Made by a program: the position numbers and the translations under genes. A stretch of DNA of 64,000 bases. Origin: SIG701 sp045544955 (GTDB lineage: Bacteria; Bacillota; Clostridia; Oscillospirales; CAG-272). A model generated the notes under the pieces. That model worked only from the letters and a program-made list of their open reading frames with translations. It had not been told where the DNA came from and made no database searches. The DNA is taken from NCBI GenBank assembly GCA_045544955.1, contig JAZPZY010000043.1, positions 3,187-67,186 on the forward strand. Reading direction: 5' to 3'. Shown piece by piece: positions 33,732 to 42,789 of the stretch. The first letter of the stretch is position 1. Each line of letters starts with the position of its first letter.

Positions 33732-34777
33732 AACGGTTTGTTTTATCACTGCTTCTTTTGTTTTCCGTTTTGCTTTCCCTGTCCGGTTGCGGACGGACGG
33801 CGTACAGCGAAACTACGTTTTTCGCTATGGATACGCTGATTACGGTACGCCTTTCCCCCGTGGGAAAGAACGGTGAGACACTTGCCGAAGATTATCTGCG
33901 AGACGTGCATACGGCCTGCCGGAAGATCGTCACCGATCTGGAAAATACGTTGTCCGTAACCGTGCCGGACAGCGATACGGCACGGCTGAACGCATCCGAG
34001 ACGGGTATTGAGGACGCAAGTGCGGCGTTTACCGATCTTTTGACGCGTTCTCTGCAGATCTCTTCGGAAACGGATGGGGCGTTTACGCCTACCCTCCGCC
34101 CGGTGAGTGATCTGTGGAATATCGCCGGCGGCGGATACGTGCCCACGTTTTCGGAGATTGCCGAAATTCTGCCCCGCACGGATATAAGCGGCCTTTCGGT
34201 ACACGGCTCGTCTGTGAAAAAAGCGGACGGAAAACTGTCGGTGGATTTCGGCGGTATCGGCAAAGGATACGCCGCCGCCGCACTGATCGATTATCTGAAC
34301 GAAACGGACGTTTCCGGCGGTCTCGTTTCCCTTGGGGGCAACGTAGGCCTGTTCGGGGAAAAAGCGGACGGCGTGCCGTACAAGATCGGTATTACCGATC
34401 CGAAGAATACGTCTGCGGTAGCAGGATATTTGCACCTTACGGACGGATTTGTTTCCGTTTCCGGGGATTACGAGCGGTATTTTGAGAAAAACGGCGTCCG
34501 GTATCACCATATTCTTGATCCGGAAACGGGAATGCCCGCCGAAACCGGCCTTTCTTCCGTGGCGGTGATCTCGCCGGACGGTACGCTGGCGGATGCACTT
34601 TCCACGGCTCTGTTCGTGATGGGTGCCGATAAGGCGTTTGCCTTTTATGAAAGCGGTGCGTACGAGTTTGAGGCCGTTTTTATTACGAAAGACGATACGG
34701 TTCTTTTGACCGAGGGCATTGCGGAGCGGTTTGAGCATGCGAATCCTCTGTATACTCCGGTGCAAAAGCAGCCATGA
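33728..34777 (+). CDS. apbE: FAD:protein FMN transferase (ApbE), lipoprotein
   Basis: A 349-residue ApbE enzyme, which attaches FMN covalently to Thr/Ser of extracytoplasmic flavoproteins. A lipoprotein signal ends at Cys21 (LSGC). Family motifs follow: FAMDTLITV near 34, the SVDFGGIGKGYAAA segment near 177, SLGGNVGLFG near 200, and HHILDPETGMPAE near 259 with the metal-binding residues. The ATG overlaps the stop of the Gx gene. Its target flavoprotein is not in the window, so it may modify a protein encoded elsewhere (Rnf, PplA-like). Confidence 0.9.
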   Translation: MKRFVLSLLLLFSVLLSLSGCGRTAYSETTFFAMDTLITVRLSPVGKNGETLAEDYLRDVHTACRKIVTDLENTLSVTVPDSDTARLNASETGIEDASAAFTDLLTRSLQISSETDGAFTPTLRPVSDLWNIAGGGYVPTFSEIAEILPRTDISGLSVHGSSVKKADGKLSVDFGGIGKGYAAAALIDYLNETDVSGGLVSLGGNVGLFGEKADGVPYKIGITDPKNTSAVAGYLHLTDGFVSVSGDYERYFEKNGVRYHHILDPETGMPAETGLSSVAVISPDGTLADALSTALFVMGADKAFAFYESGAYEFEAVFITKDDTVLLTEGIAERFEHANPLYTPVQKQP

Positions 34778-34796
34778 TATATTTTGGGAGGTTCCG

Positions 34797-36239
34797 TTGA
34801 ATCCAAATATGAACGATTTGCAGATGCGTGCGCCCAGTGAGCTTTCCCCGGAGGAGATCGAGGTGCAGTTCCGCCATGCGGCGGCTGTGGCACAGATTCA
34901 TGAGAAAGAAGGACGGGTAGGGGACAACGCCCCCCTTTGCTTTGTGCAGACCTTTGGCTGTCAGCAGAATGAGGCGGACAGCGAGAGGATCGCCGGCCTT
35001 GCGTGCCTTATGGGGTACAAGCTTACTGACGATCCTGCACGTGCCAGGCTGATCCTTGTGAATACCTGTGCCGTGCGTGAGCACGCCGAGAAAAAAGCGT
35101 TGTCCATCATCGGACAGTATAAGCATTTGAAGGATGCGGATCCCTCCGTCCTTATCGGTGTAGGCGGCTGTATGGTTACTCAGCAGCACAGGGCGGATCA
35201 GCTGAAAAACAGTTATCCCTACGTAAGTTTCGTATTTGATACCGGCTCCATTCACACACTGCCGTCTCTTGTGGCAGGCGCACTGGCCGGGCAGAAACGC
35301 CGCTTTGTGATCGGTGAATCTACCGGCATTGCGGAGGGAATTCCCACCGCACGGGCCGTGTCCTATAAAGCGTGGCTGTCCGTTATGTACGGCTGCAATA
35401 ACTTCTGCACCTACTGCATCGTGCCCTATACCCGGGGCAGGGAGAGAAGCCGTACTCCGGCGGCGATCCTTGACGAAGCCTGTCAGCTTATCGCCGGCGG
35501 TGCCAAGGATATCACCCTGCTCGGGCAGAACGTGAACTCCTACGGCAAGGATCTGACTGACGCGGATTTCCCGTCGCTTCTTCGTTCTATCGCCCGGCTG
35601 GAAGGGGATTTCCGGGTGCGGTTTATGACCAGCCATCCGAAAGATGCATCCGACGCTTTGATTCAGGTCATGGCGGAGGAGGAAAAAATCGTCAAGCATT
35701 TTCATCTGCCGGTGCAGTCCGGCTCGGACGCCGTGCTTGCACGGATGAACCGCCGCTACACTTCGGAAAAGTATCTGGGAATAACCGAACGGCTGAAGGC
35801 CGCCATTCCCGATATCAGCATTACCTCTGATATTATCGTAGGCTTTCCAGGGGAAACGGAAGAGGATTTTGAGGCGACTATGGAAATGCTTCGCCGGGTG
35901 GAATACGATATGATCTTCTCCTTCATCTATTCTCCCAGAAAGGGAACGCCGGCGGCCGAAATGCCCGGGCAGATTCCCCATGAAGTGAGTACCGCCCGGT
36001 TTGAACGGATGCTGGTCTTGGCCAACGAGATTTCCCTGAAGAGGAATCAGCGTTTCATCGGCCGTACGGTGCGTGTGCTGGCAGAGGAAGTGAGCCGTAA
36101 CGATCCCGGAAAGATCACGGGACGGGGCGATTCGCCGCGTCCGATCCACTTTTCAGCGGATCCGTCCCTTATCGGACAGTTCGTGAACGTGAAGATCACC
36201 GGCGCGGATACGTTCTCCCTGAACGCAGAACTTGTTTAA
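34797..36239 (+). CDS. miaB: tRNA-2-methylthio-N6-dimethylallyladenosine synthase MiaB
   Basis: A 480-residue radical-SAM methylthiotransferase that adds the ms2 group to i6A37 of tRNA. The N-terminal UPF0004 domain has cysteines in QTFGCQQNE, VNTCAVREH and GGCMVTQ (second 4Fe-4S cluster). The radical-SAM motif is YGCNNFCTYC, followed by GRERSRTPA, and a TRAM domain ends the protein. The TTG at 34797 is preceded by GGGAGG at five bases and is the likely start; the first ATG (34809) is too far from that site. It begins the miaB-ricA-mutS-mutL-tgt run. Confidence 0.94.
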   Translation: MNPNMNDLQMRAPSELSPEEIEVQFRHAAAVAQIHEKEGRVGDNAPLCFVQTFGCQQNEADSERIAGLACLMGYKLTDDPARARLILVNTCAVREHAEKKALSIIGQYKHLKDADPSVLIGVGGCMVTQQHRADQLKNSYPYVSFVFDTGSIHTLPSLVAGALAGQKRRFVIGESTGIAEGIPTARAVSYKAWLSVMYGCNNFCTYCIVPYTRGRERSRTPAAILDEACQLIAGGAKDITLLGQNVNSYGKDLTDADFPSLLRSIARLEGDFRVRFMTSHPKDASDALIQVMAEEEKIVKHFHLPVQSGSDAVLARMNRRYTSEKYLGITERLKAAIPDISITSDIIVGFPGETEEDFEATMEMLRRVEYDMIFSFIYSPRKGTPAAEMPGQIPHEVSTARFERMLVLANEISLKRNQRFIGRTVRVLAEEVSRNDPGKITGRGDSPRPIHFSADPSLIGQFVNVKITGADTFSLNAELV

Positions 36240-36273
36240 TATTTACTGATATACAGAAAGAAGGATTTTGAAA

Positions 36274-36708
36274 ATGACGGAAATTTTGACACCTGCCATG
36301 AAAGAGGCAATCGAGGCTTTGGCAAAGCTGATTCGTGAGGATAAGCGGTATACCGAGTATACCGCCGCCGCCGAGGCATACAACGGTGACGAGGGAATCA
36401 TCCGTATGATCACGGAATATAACGTGCACCAGACTGCCCTTACGGAGGAATACGCAAAGCCGGAGCGTGAGGAAGTGCTGATCCAGTCCATTCAGAAACG
36501 GATCGATACGCTGTACGAAGCCATCACCACGGCGCCTTCTTACGAGAATTTCGTACGTGCCAAGGAAGAAAGCGACGCAATGCTGAAGGCAGTCAGCGAC
36601 GAGCTGGATTTCCGTGTTACCGGAAAGAGGCCCTGTACCCACGACTGTTCTTCCTGCCACGCTGACTGTGCGTCCAAATCCGCGGATCATCATTCCGCTG
36701 AGAAATAA
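36274..36708 (+). CDS. YlbF family protein with C-terminal Cys cluster (RicA/RicF-like)
   Basis: A 144-residue helical protein of the YlbF/YmcA family. The C terminus has a four-cysteine cluster C-x3-C-x2-C-x3-C (about residues 121, 125, 128, 132), like the Fe-S ligands of B. subtilis RicF/RicA. The Ric (Y-) complex affects RNase Y processing, competence, sporulation and MiaB-dependent tRNA modification. Here the gene lies between miaB and mutS, where B. subtilis has ymcA (ricA). The AAGGA site fits the ATG at 36274 rather than the TTG six bases earlier. Partners RicF and RicT are not in the window. Confidence 0.82.
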   Translation: MTEILTPAMKEAIEALAKLIREDKRYTEYTAAAEAYNGDEGIIRMITEYNVHQTALTEEYAKPEREEVLIQSIQKRIDTLYEAITTAPSYENFVRAKEESDAMLKAVSDELDFRVTGKRPCTHDCSSCHADCASKSADHHSAEK

Positions 36709-36720
36709 CGGAGGTGTAAC

Positions 36721-39309
36721 ATGGCGCTGTCTCAAATGATGCAGCAGTACATGGACATCAAAAACCAGTATAAGGATTTTATCCTCTTTTACCGTCTCGG
36801 TGACTTTTACGAGATGTTTTTTGACGACGCCAAACTGGTGTCGTCGGAGCTGGAACTGACCCTCACCGGCCGGGACTGCGGTGAGCCGGAGCGTGCACCC
36901 ATGTGCGGCGTGCCCTATCACGCGGCGGAGGAATATATTGGCCGTCTGATCGAAAAAGGCTACAAGGTGGCCGTGTGCGAGCAGATGGAAGATCCGGCGA
37001 AGGCAAAAGGCATCGTTCGCCGGGACGTAGTCCGCATTATCACGCCAGGCACGGTAACGGATAAGCAGCACCTGACCGACAATCAGAACAACTACCTGGC
37101 AACCATCTACTACGACGGAGAAAGTGCCGGCATCTGTTTTGCAGACGTGTCAACGGCGTACGTGGCGGCCACTTCCTTTACCGGCGGCGACATGCTCGCC
37201 AATCTGGAAAATGAGATCTCCACTTACGCACCCCGGGAGATCCTCATCAATACGCCCTTTGATATTCTGCCCGGTCTCCGTTCCTTTATTGAGGAGCGGA
37301 TCGGCTGTCTTACCGACGACGGACATCCGGAATACTTCGTCCGCAGTGAGTGCATTGAGCGGGCAGAGGAGCAGTTCTCCCTGAAAGAGTCTCCGGAAAA
37401 CCGATACGCTATGATCGCCGCCGGTGCGGCAGTAGGCTACATTTCCGCCATGCAGATGACGGACATTGCGTTTCTTTGTGAACTGCATCTTTACCAGTCC
37501 GGGCAGTTTCTGGATATGGATATTGCCACCAGACGGAACCTGGAACTGCGGGAAACGCTGCTGACGAAGGAACGCCGCGGATCGCTTCTCTGGGTGCTGG
37601 ACAGAACCAGCACGTCCATGGGTGCCCGGCTTCTGCGGCAGTTTATCGAGCATCCACTTACCAACATAAATCAGATCATGCGGCGGCAGGGTGCGGTTTC
37701 CGAGCTGTACGGCGATTTCATGATGCGGGAGGATCTCATTTCTCTCCTCAAAGATCTTCTGGATCTGGAGCGTCTGATCACACGTATCAGTATCGGCACC
37801 GCCGGTGCCCGGGATCTCAGAGCCATATCCCAGAGCATCAGCACGCTGCCGGAGATCAAGGCACTTCTTACGGACAAGGCACAGTCCGAGGAACTTTCCG
37901 CCATTGCGGCTTCCATGGATGAGCTTACCGATATTCGTGAAATGATCGACGCCGCCATCGTAGATGAGCCACCGTTCTCCGTCAGAGAGGGCGGCATGAT
38001 CCGTGACGGTTACAGCCGGGACGTGGATGCTCTCCGCGAGATCATGGCGGACGGCAAGGGCTGGATCGCCCGTGTGGAAGCGGAGGAACGGGAGAAAACC
38101 GGCATCAAGAATCTCCGCATCAGCTACAACCGGGTGTTCGGCTACTATATCGAGGTAACGAAATCCTTCCAGAATCTGGTGCCGGAGAATTATATCCGCA
38201 AGCAGACGCTGGCCAATGCAGAAAGATACATAACCGACGAGCTGAAAGACACGGAAGCCACCATTCTTGGGGCGGCAGACAAAGTGCAGAATCTGGAGTA
38301 CGAGTTGTTCGTACGCATCCGGGAAGAGGTAGGAAAGGCGGCGGACAGGATCCGTGCCGCCGCGTCTGCCCTTGCACGGATCGACGTGTATACTTCGCTT
38401 GCCGTGTGTGCGGCGGAGAATAACTACGTTTGTCCCGAGGTGGATTACAGTGATGTGATCGATATAAAGGACGGACGGCATCCAGTGGTGGAACGCTTCG
38501 TGCGGGATTCGTACTTCGTTCCAAACGATGCGTATCTGGATTGCGGCACAAATAGGCTGATGCTGATCACCGGCCCCAATATGGCCGGTAAATCTACCTA
38601 TATGCGGCAGACGGCACTGATCATTCTTATGGCACAGATCGGCTCCTTCGTGCCCGCACGCTCCGCACGGATCGGCGTGGTGGACCGGCTGTTCACCCGT
38701 GTGGGTGCATCGGACGATCTTGCCTCCGGCCAGTCCACGTTTATGCTGGAAATGCGTGAGGTGGCCTACATTCTTGCCCATGCAACCCGCCGCAGCTTCA
38801 TCATTTACGACGAGATCGGACGGGGTACCAGTACCTACGACGGCATGAGCATCGCCCGTGCCGTGGCGGAGTTTACAAACGGTAAAAAGATCGGGGCAAA
38901 GACCATGTTTGCCACCCATTATCACGAGCTCACCTCCATGGAGGAAGAACTGGACGGCATCGTGAACTACAATATCGCTGCCAAAAAGCGGGGGGCGGAC
39001 ATCATCTTCCTCCGCAAGATCGTGCGTGGCCCCACGGACGACAGCTACGGTATCGAGGTAGCACGCCTTGCCGGTGTTCCGGATGAGGTGACACGCCGTG
39101 CCAAGGAGATCCTGAAGGAACTGGAATCGGAGGGAAAACGGGAGAAACCCGCTTCCCGTGAGGAGCCCCAGACGCTGGAAAGCATGAATCTTACCTTTGC
39201 GGATACGGCCGCAGAGGAGATCAAGGCGGCTCTCGGCAAACTGGATATCAATACGCTCACGCCTATTGAGGCGATGAATCTGCTCTACGAGTGGAAGAAA
39301 CTTCTATAA
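36721..39309 (+). CDS. mutS: DNA mismatch repair protein MutS
   Basis: An 862-residue MutS1. The N-terminal mismatch-recognition domain has the Phe-x-Glu motif (FYEM near 28-31 in GDFYEMFFDDA). Connector, lever and clamp domains follow. The ATPase has Walker A GPNMAGKST near 618-626 and Walker B FIIYDEIGRGTSTYDG. Length is normal. It is 12 bases after the YlbF-family gene and 21 before mutL. Confidence 0.96.
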   Translation: MALSQMMQQYMDIKNQYKDFILFYRLGDFYEMFFDDAKLVSSELELTLTGRDCGEPERAPMCGVPYHAAEEYIGRLIEKGYKVAVCEQMEDPAKAKGIVRRDVVRIITPGTVTDKQHLTDNQNNYLATIYYDGESAGICFADVSTAYVAATSFTGGDMLANLENEISTYAPREILINTPFDILPGLRSFIEERIGCLTDDGHPEYFVRSECIERAEEQFSLKESPENRYAMIAAGAAVGYISAMQMTDIAFLCELHLYQSGQFLDMDIATRRNLELRETLLTKERRGSLLWVLDRTSTSMGARLLRQFIEHPLTNINQIMRRQGAVSELYGDFMMREDLISLLKDLLDLERLITRISIGTAGARDLRAISQSISTLPEIKALLTDKAQSEELSAIAASMDELTDIREMIDAAIVDEPPFSVREGGMIRDGYSRDVDALREIMADGKGWIARVEAEEREKTGIKNLRISYNRVFGYYIEVTKSFQNLVPENYIRKQTLANAERYITDELKDTEATILGAADKVQNLEYELFVRIREEVGKAADRIRAAASALARIDVYTSLAVCAAENNYVCPEVDYSDVIDIKDGRHPVVERFVRDSYFVPNDAYLDCGTNRLMLITGPNMAGKSTYMRQTALIILMAQIGSFVPARSARIGVVDRLFTRVGASDDLASGQSTFMLEMREVAYILAHATRRSFIIYDEIGRGTSTYDGMSIARAVAEFTNGKKIGAKTMFATHYHELTSMEEELDGIVNYNIAAKKRGADIIFLRKIVRGPTDDSYGIEVARLAGVPDEVTRRAKEILKELESEGKREKPASREEPQTLESMNLTFADTAAEEIKAALGKLDINTLTPIEAMNLLYEWKKLL

Positions 39310-39330
39310 TTTCGATAAAAGGAGGACGCA

Positions 39331-41442
39331 ATGGGAAAGATTCAGGTTTTAAGCTTTGACGTGGCGAATCTGATCGCGGCAGGCGAGGTGGTGGACCGCC
39401 CGGCTTCCGTGATAAAAGAACTGATGGAAAACGCCATCGACGCCGGTGCGACCTCCGTGACGGTGGAGATCCAGAACGGCGGCATTTCCTTTATGCGTGT
39501 GTCCGACGACGGATGCGGCATGGAGCCGGATGAATTGCCCGTGGCGGTTCTCAGGCACGCCACCAGTAAGATCCGCACGGCGGGCGATTTGGACGGCATT
39601 GCCACTCTGGGCTTCCGCGGGGAAGCGTTGGCGGCTATTTCCTCCGTAGCAAAGGTGCGAATTTTTTCCAAAACCCACGATGCCGAGTTCGGTGCACTGC
39701 TTCAGTGCGACGGCGGCAGTGTGGTGAGCGTTACGGAAACCGGCTGTGCCCCCGGTACCACGGTGATCGTGGAGGAACTGTTTTTCAACGTGCCGGCCCG
39801 GCGCAAATTTCTCAAAAAGGATTCCACGGAAACGGTGGCCGTTTCCGGCGTGGTGGAGAAGATTGCCCTGTCCTCCCCGGAGATTTCCATAAAATATATC
39901 GCGGACGGGGAAGTGAAATTCATGACCGCCGGCGACGGAAATCTGAAAAATACCGTATACGCACTGTACGGCAGGGACACGGCAGCACGGCTTCTGCCCG
40001 TGGACCGCACGGAAGGCGGCATCCGCGTCAGCGGATTCGTTTCCGAGCCGTCGCTGATCCGCTCCAACCGGAATCAGGAAAACTTTTTCATCAACGGACG
40101 CTATATCAAGAGCCGCACCGCAACGGCAGCCTTGGAGCAGGCGTACGTCACACGGATTCCCCAGGAAAAATTCCCGGTCTGCGTTCTGAATATCGAGCTG
40201 AATCCCGCTGCCGTAGACGTAAACGTCCATCCGGCGAAGCTGGAGGTCAAATTCTCCAACGAGAAACTGATTTTCGACGCGGTGTACTATGCGGTGATGA
40301 GTCCGCTTGAGAATATCCCTTTGCGGCCGGAGCTGCGGATCGAAAGCCGCACGCCGGCGAAAGCCGCAGAGTCCCTTGGTGCGGCCGTACAGACAAAACC
40401 GACGGAGGAAGTACAAAAAACGCCAAAGCCGGCGGATTCGTTCTGGATCAGCGGCGAGGATGCACGTAAGTTGTTTACGGCTACCCACGCAAAAGGTGAT
40501 ACGGTGAACGCCGTACGGTCACAGGTGAAAATGGAAACTCCCGGTATGATGGCGGCCGCCCCCCGTGACATCCCTCCGGTACGGGTGCCGGATACGGTGA
40601 CTCCCCTCACGGAACCGACTCCCGTGGAGACACGGGGCGTGGAACTCCAGTCCGTACCGCCGCTGCCGCCTCTTCCTACTGACGAGGATGTGCCGCCGAC
40701 GGAAGCGGAAGACAGAGCCGACATTCCCGCACCTCCGTTCCCCGTGCCGCCTGCATCGACGGAGACGGAGCCCCCGGCCCCCGTTCAGAAGCCGGCGGCT
40801 CCCATGCAGAAGCCAGCAGCTTCTGCAGAAGAAGAGCCGGAAATTCCCGATTACGTGATCGTGGGCGAAGCGTATAACACGTACGTGATCGTGCAGATCG
40901 AAGATCGGCTGATCTTTATCGATAAGCATGCCGCTCACGAGCGGATTCTGTTTGACCAGCTGCGTGCCCATCTCAAGGGCCGGGCGAAAAACGGACAGCT
41001 TCTGCTGGTGCCGATCCGCCTGCCTATGACAGAGGAGCAGATCCTTGCGCTGGAGGAGAACAGGGCACATATCGAAGCCATCGGCTTCGGATTCAAAAAA
41101 GAAGAGGGCGGCGTCGATGTAACGGAGATTCCCACGGAGATCCATCGGGACGACACGGAAAACATGCTTCTGACGCTGGCGGATCGGCTGGCGGAGGGCG
41201 TTGGTACGGTGGAAAGCACGTCGCTGGAGTTTTTTGAAGAAAAGCTGTATCAGGCATCCTGCAAGGCGGCCATCAAGGGCGGCCGGCTGTACAGCATCGA
41301 AAACATACGCTGGATCTGTGACCGTATCCTGCAGAAGCCGAAAGACGGTGGATCTGTGATCCGCACCTGTCCCCACGGACGTTCCGTGGCATTTGAACTT
41401 CGCAAAAATTCGATAGAAAGGCAGTTTTCCCGTATCGTGTGA
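39331..41442 (+). CDS. mutL: DNA mismatch repair protein MutL
   Basis: A 703-residue MutL. The N-terminal GHKL ATPase (about 1-330) has ELMENAIDAGA, DDGCGM and GFRGEALAAISSV. A long Pro/Glu/Thr-rich linker (about 340-510) follows, then the C-terminal dimerisation/endonuclease domain. The nicking-endonuclease motif reads DKHAAHERILFD near 531 against the usual DQHA-x2-E-x4-E: Gln is Lys and the last Glu is Asp. The second metal motif is present as CPHGRS. The linker has repeated PAAPMQKPAAS-type units. Activity is probably kept, since DKHAAHER variants occur in Clostridia. Confidence 0.95.
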   Translation: MGKIQVLSFDVANLIAAGEVVDRPASVIKELMENAIDAGATSVTVEIQNGGISFMRVSDDGCGMEPDELPVAVLRHATSKIRTAGDLDGIATLGFRGEALAAISSVAKVRIFSKTHDAEFGALLQCDGGSVVSVTETGCAPGTTVIVEELFFNVPARRKFLKKDSTETVAVSGVVEKIALSSPEISIKYIADGEVKFMTAGDGNLKNTVYALYGRDTAARLLPVDRTEGGIRVSGFVSEPSLIRSNRNQENFFINGRYIKSRTATAALEQAYVTRIPQEKFPVCVLNIELNPAAVDVNVHPAKLEVKFSNEKLIFDAVYYAVMSPLENIPLRPELRIESRTPAKAAESLGAAVQTKPTEEVQKTPKPADSFWISGEDARKLFTATHAKGDTVNAVRSQVKMETPGMMAAAPRDIPPVRVPDTVTPLTEPTPVETRGVELQSVPPLPPLPTDEDVPPTEAEDRADIPAPPFPVPPASTETEPPAPVQKPAAPMQKPAASAEEEPEIPDYVIVGEAYNTYVIVQIEDRLIFIDKHAAHERILFDQLRAHLKGRAKNGQLLLVPIRLPMTEEQILALEENRAHIEAIGFGFKKEEGGVDVTEIPTEIHRDDTENMLLTLADRLAEGVGTVESTSLEFFEEKLYQASCKAAIKGGRLYSIENIRWICDRILQKPKDGGSVIRTCPHGRSVAFELRKNSIERQFSRIV

Positions 41443-41463
41443 TGCGGGTGACAGATATATCCA

Positions 41464-42600
41464 ATGTTTGAACTGATTAAAACGGACGGCACTGCCCGGC
41501 GCGGCAGACTGATCACGCCCCACGGCGTGATCGAGACACCGGTGTTTATGAACGTAGCCACCTGCGGTGCCATCAAGGGCGGTCTTGCCGCCGAGGATCT
41601 TCGTGAGATCAACTGCCAGGTCATGCTGTCCAATACGTATCATCTCCACATCCGTCCCGGTGATAATCTGGTGGCGGAAATGGGAGGCCTTCAGAAATTC
41701 ACCGGCTGGACGGGACCGACGCTTACGGACAGCGGCGGATTTCAGGTGTTCTCCCTGGCGGCACTCCGGCGGATCAAGGAAGAGGGCGTGTATTTTGCCT
41801 CTCATATCGACGGAAAACGGATCTTCATGGGCCCGGAAGAGAGTATGCAGATCCAGTCGCATCTGGGCTCCACCATCGCTATGGCTTTTGACGAGTGTAT
41901 CGAAAATCCGGCGGAATATAACTATACGAAAGCATCCACCGACCGCACGGTGCGCTGGCTGCTCCGCTGTAAAACGGAGCTGGATCGGCTCAACAGCCTG
42001 CCCGGTACCATAAACCCAAAACAGATGCTGTTCGGCATCAATCAGGGATCCACCTACGAGGATCTCCGCATCCGGCACATGAAGCAGATCGCAGAAATGG
42101 ATCTGGACGGCTACGCCATCGGCGGTCTTGCCGTAGGTGAGGAGGCGGAGGAAATGTACCGCATTATCGAGGCGGTGGAGCCGTATATGCCTACCCATAA
42201 ACCCCGGTATCTCATGGGCGTGGGCACGCCTCAGAATATTCTGGAGGCGGTGCACCGGGGCGTGGATTTCTTCGACTGCGTAATGCCGTCCCGCAACGCC
42301 CGGCACGGTAATCTCTTCACGTGGCGCGGAAAGATGAACGTACTGAACGAGAAATACGCCCGCGACGATCGCCCCATCGACGAGAATTGCGGATGCCCTG
42401 CCTGCCGCCATCACAGCCGCAGCTACATCCGCCATCTGATCAAGGCAAAGGAAGCACTGGGCATGCGCCTTGCCTGCATGCACAATCTGTATTTTTATAA
42501 TGAGCTGATGCAGAAGATCCGCGATGCACTGGACGGGGACTATTTCGAAAGCTTCTATCAGAAATACCACGAGCTGCTGGCCGAGCGTGCAGAGGACTGA
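41464..42600 (+). CDS. tgt: Queuine tRNA-ribosyltransferase
   Basis: A 378-residue bacterial tRNA-guanine transglycosylase, exchanging G34 for preQ1 in tRNAs for Asn, Asp, His and Tyr. Substrate-site motifs DSGGFQVFSL (near 92) and DFFDCVMPSRNARHG (nucleophile Asp near 268) are present. The zinc site is CGCPAC near 308 with the distant HNLYF His. Length is standard. It follows mutL by 21 bases and closes the repair/tRNA-modification run. Confidence 0.96.
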   Translation: MFELIKTDGTARRGRLITPHGVIETPVFMNVATCGAIKGGLAAEDLREINCQVMLSNTYHLHIRPGDNLVAEMGGLQKFTGWTGPTLTDSGGFQVFSLAALRRIKEEGVYFASHIDGKRIFMGPEESMQIQSHLGSTIAMAFDECIENPAEYNYTKASTDRTVRWLLRCKTELDRLNSLPGTINPKQMLFGINQGSTYEDLRIRHMKQIAEMDLDGYAIGGLAVGEEAEEMYRIIEAVEPYMPTHKPRYLMGVGTPQNILEAVHRGVDFFDCVMPSRNARHGNLFTWRGKMNVLNEKYARDDRPIDENCGCPACRHHSRSYIRHLIKAKEALGMRLACMHNLYFYNELMQKIRDALDGDYFESFYQKYHELLAERAED

Positions 42601-42635
42601 CAAGCACCTTTATCATAAAAATCCACCTATGCTGA

Positions 42636-42684
42636 GATATGCACTCCAAATGTGTCTGACTTTTGGGGTGCATATCTTATTAGC
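42636..42684 (+). terminator. Hairpin after tgt
   Basis: GATATGCAC (42636-42644) pairs with GTGCATATC (42668-42676), and the inner CCAAA/TTTGG extends the stem. The following TTATTA tail is short, so termination may be partial. Confidence 0.65.
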
Positions 42685-42709
42685 GTTCACTCCGGGATAT
42701 TTTTTTGCA

Positions 42710-42752
42710 AAAAAAGAGAACCGTGAAATGAAACTGTCGGTCCTCTTTTTTC
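42710..42752. terminator. Bidirectional terminator before the M28 peptidase gene
   Basis: AAAAAAGAG (42710-42718) with CTCTTTTTT (42743-42751) and an inner ACCG/CGGT pair, around a 14-base loop. It can stop both tgt read-through and the minus-strand M28 transcript. Confidence 0.7.
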
Positions 42753-42789
42753 TATAATTCATATATGCGGTTTACGTTTATTGTTTCGA

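Noticed and set aside
40519..42603. Long minus-strand open frame opposite mutL and tgt
   Set aside because: Antisense to well-conserved genes; no recognisable domain.
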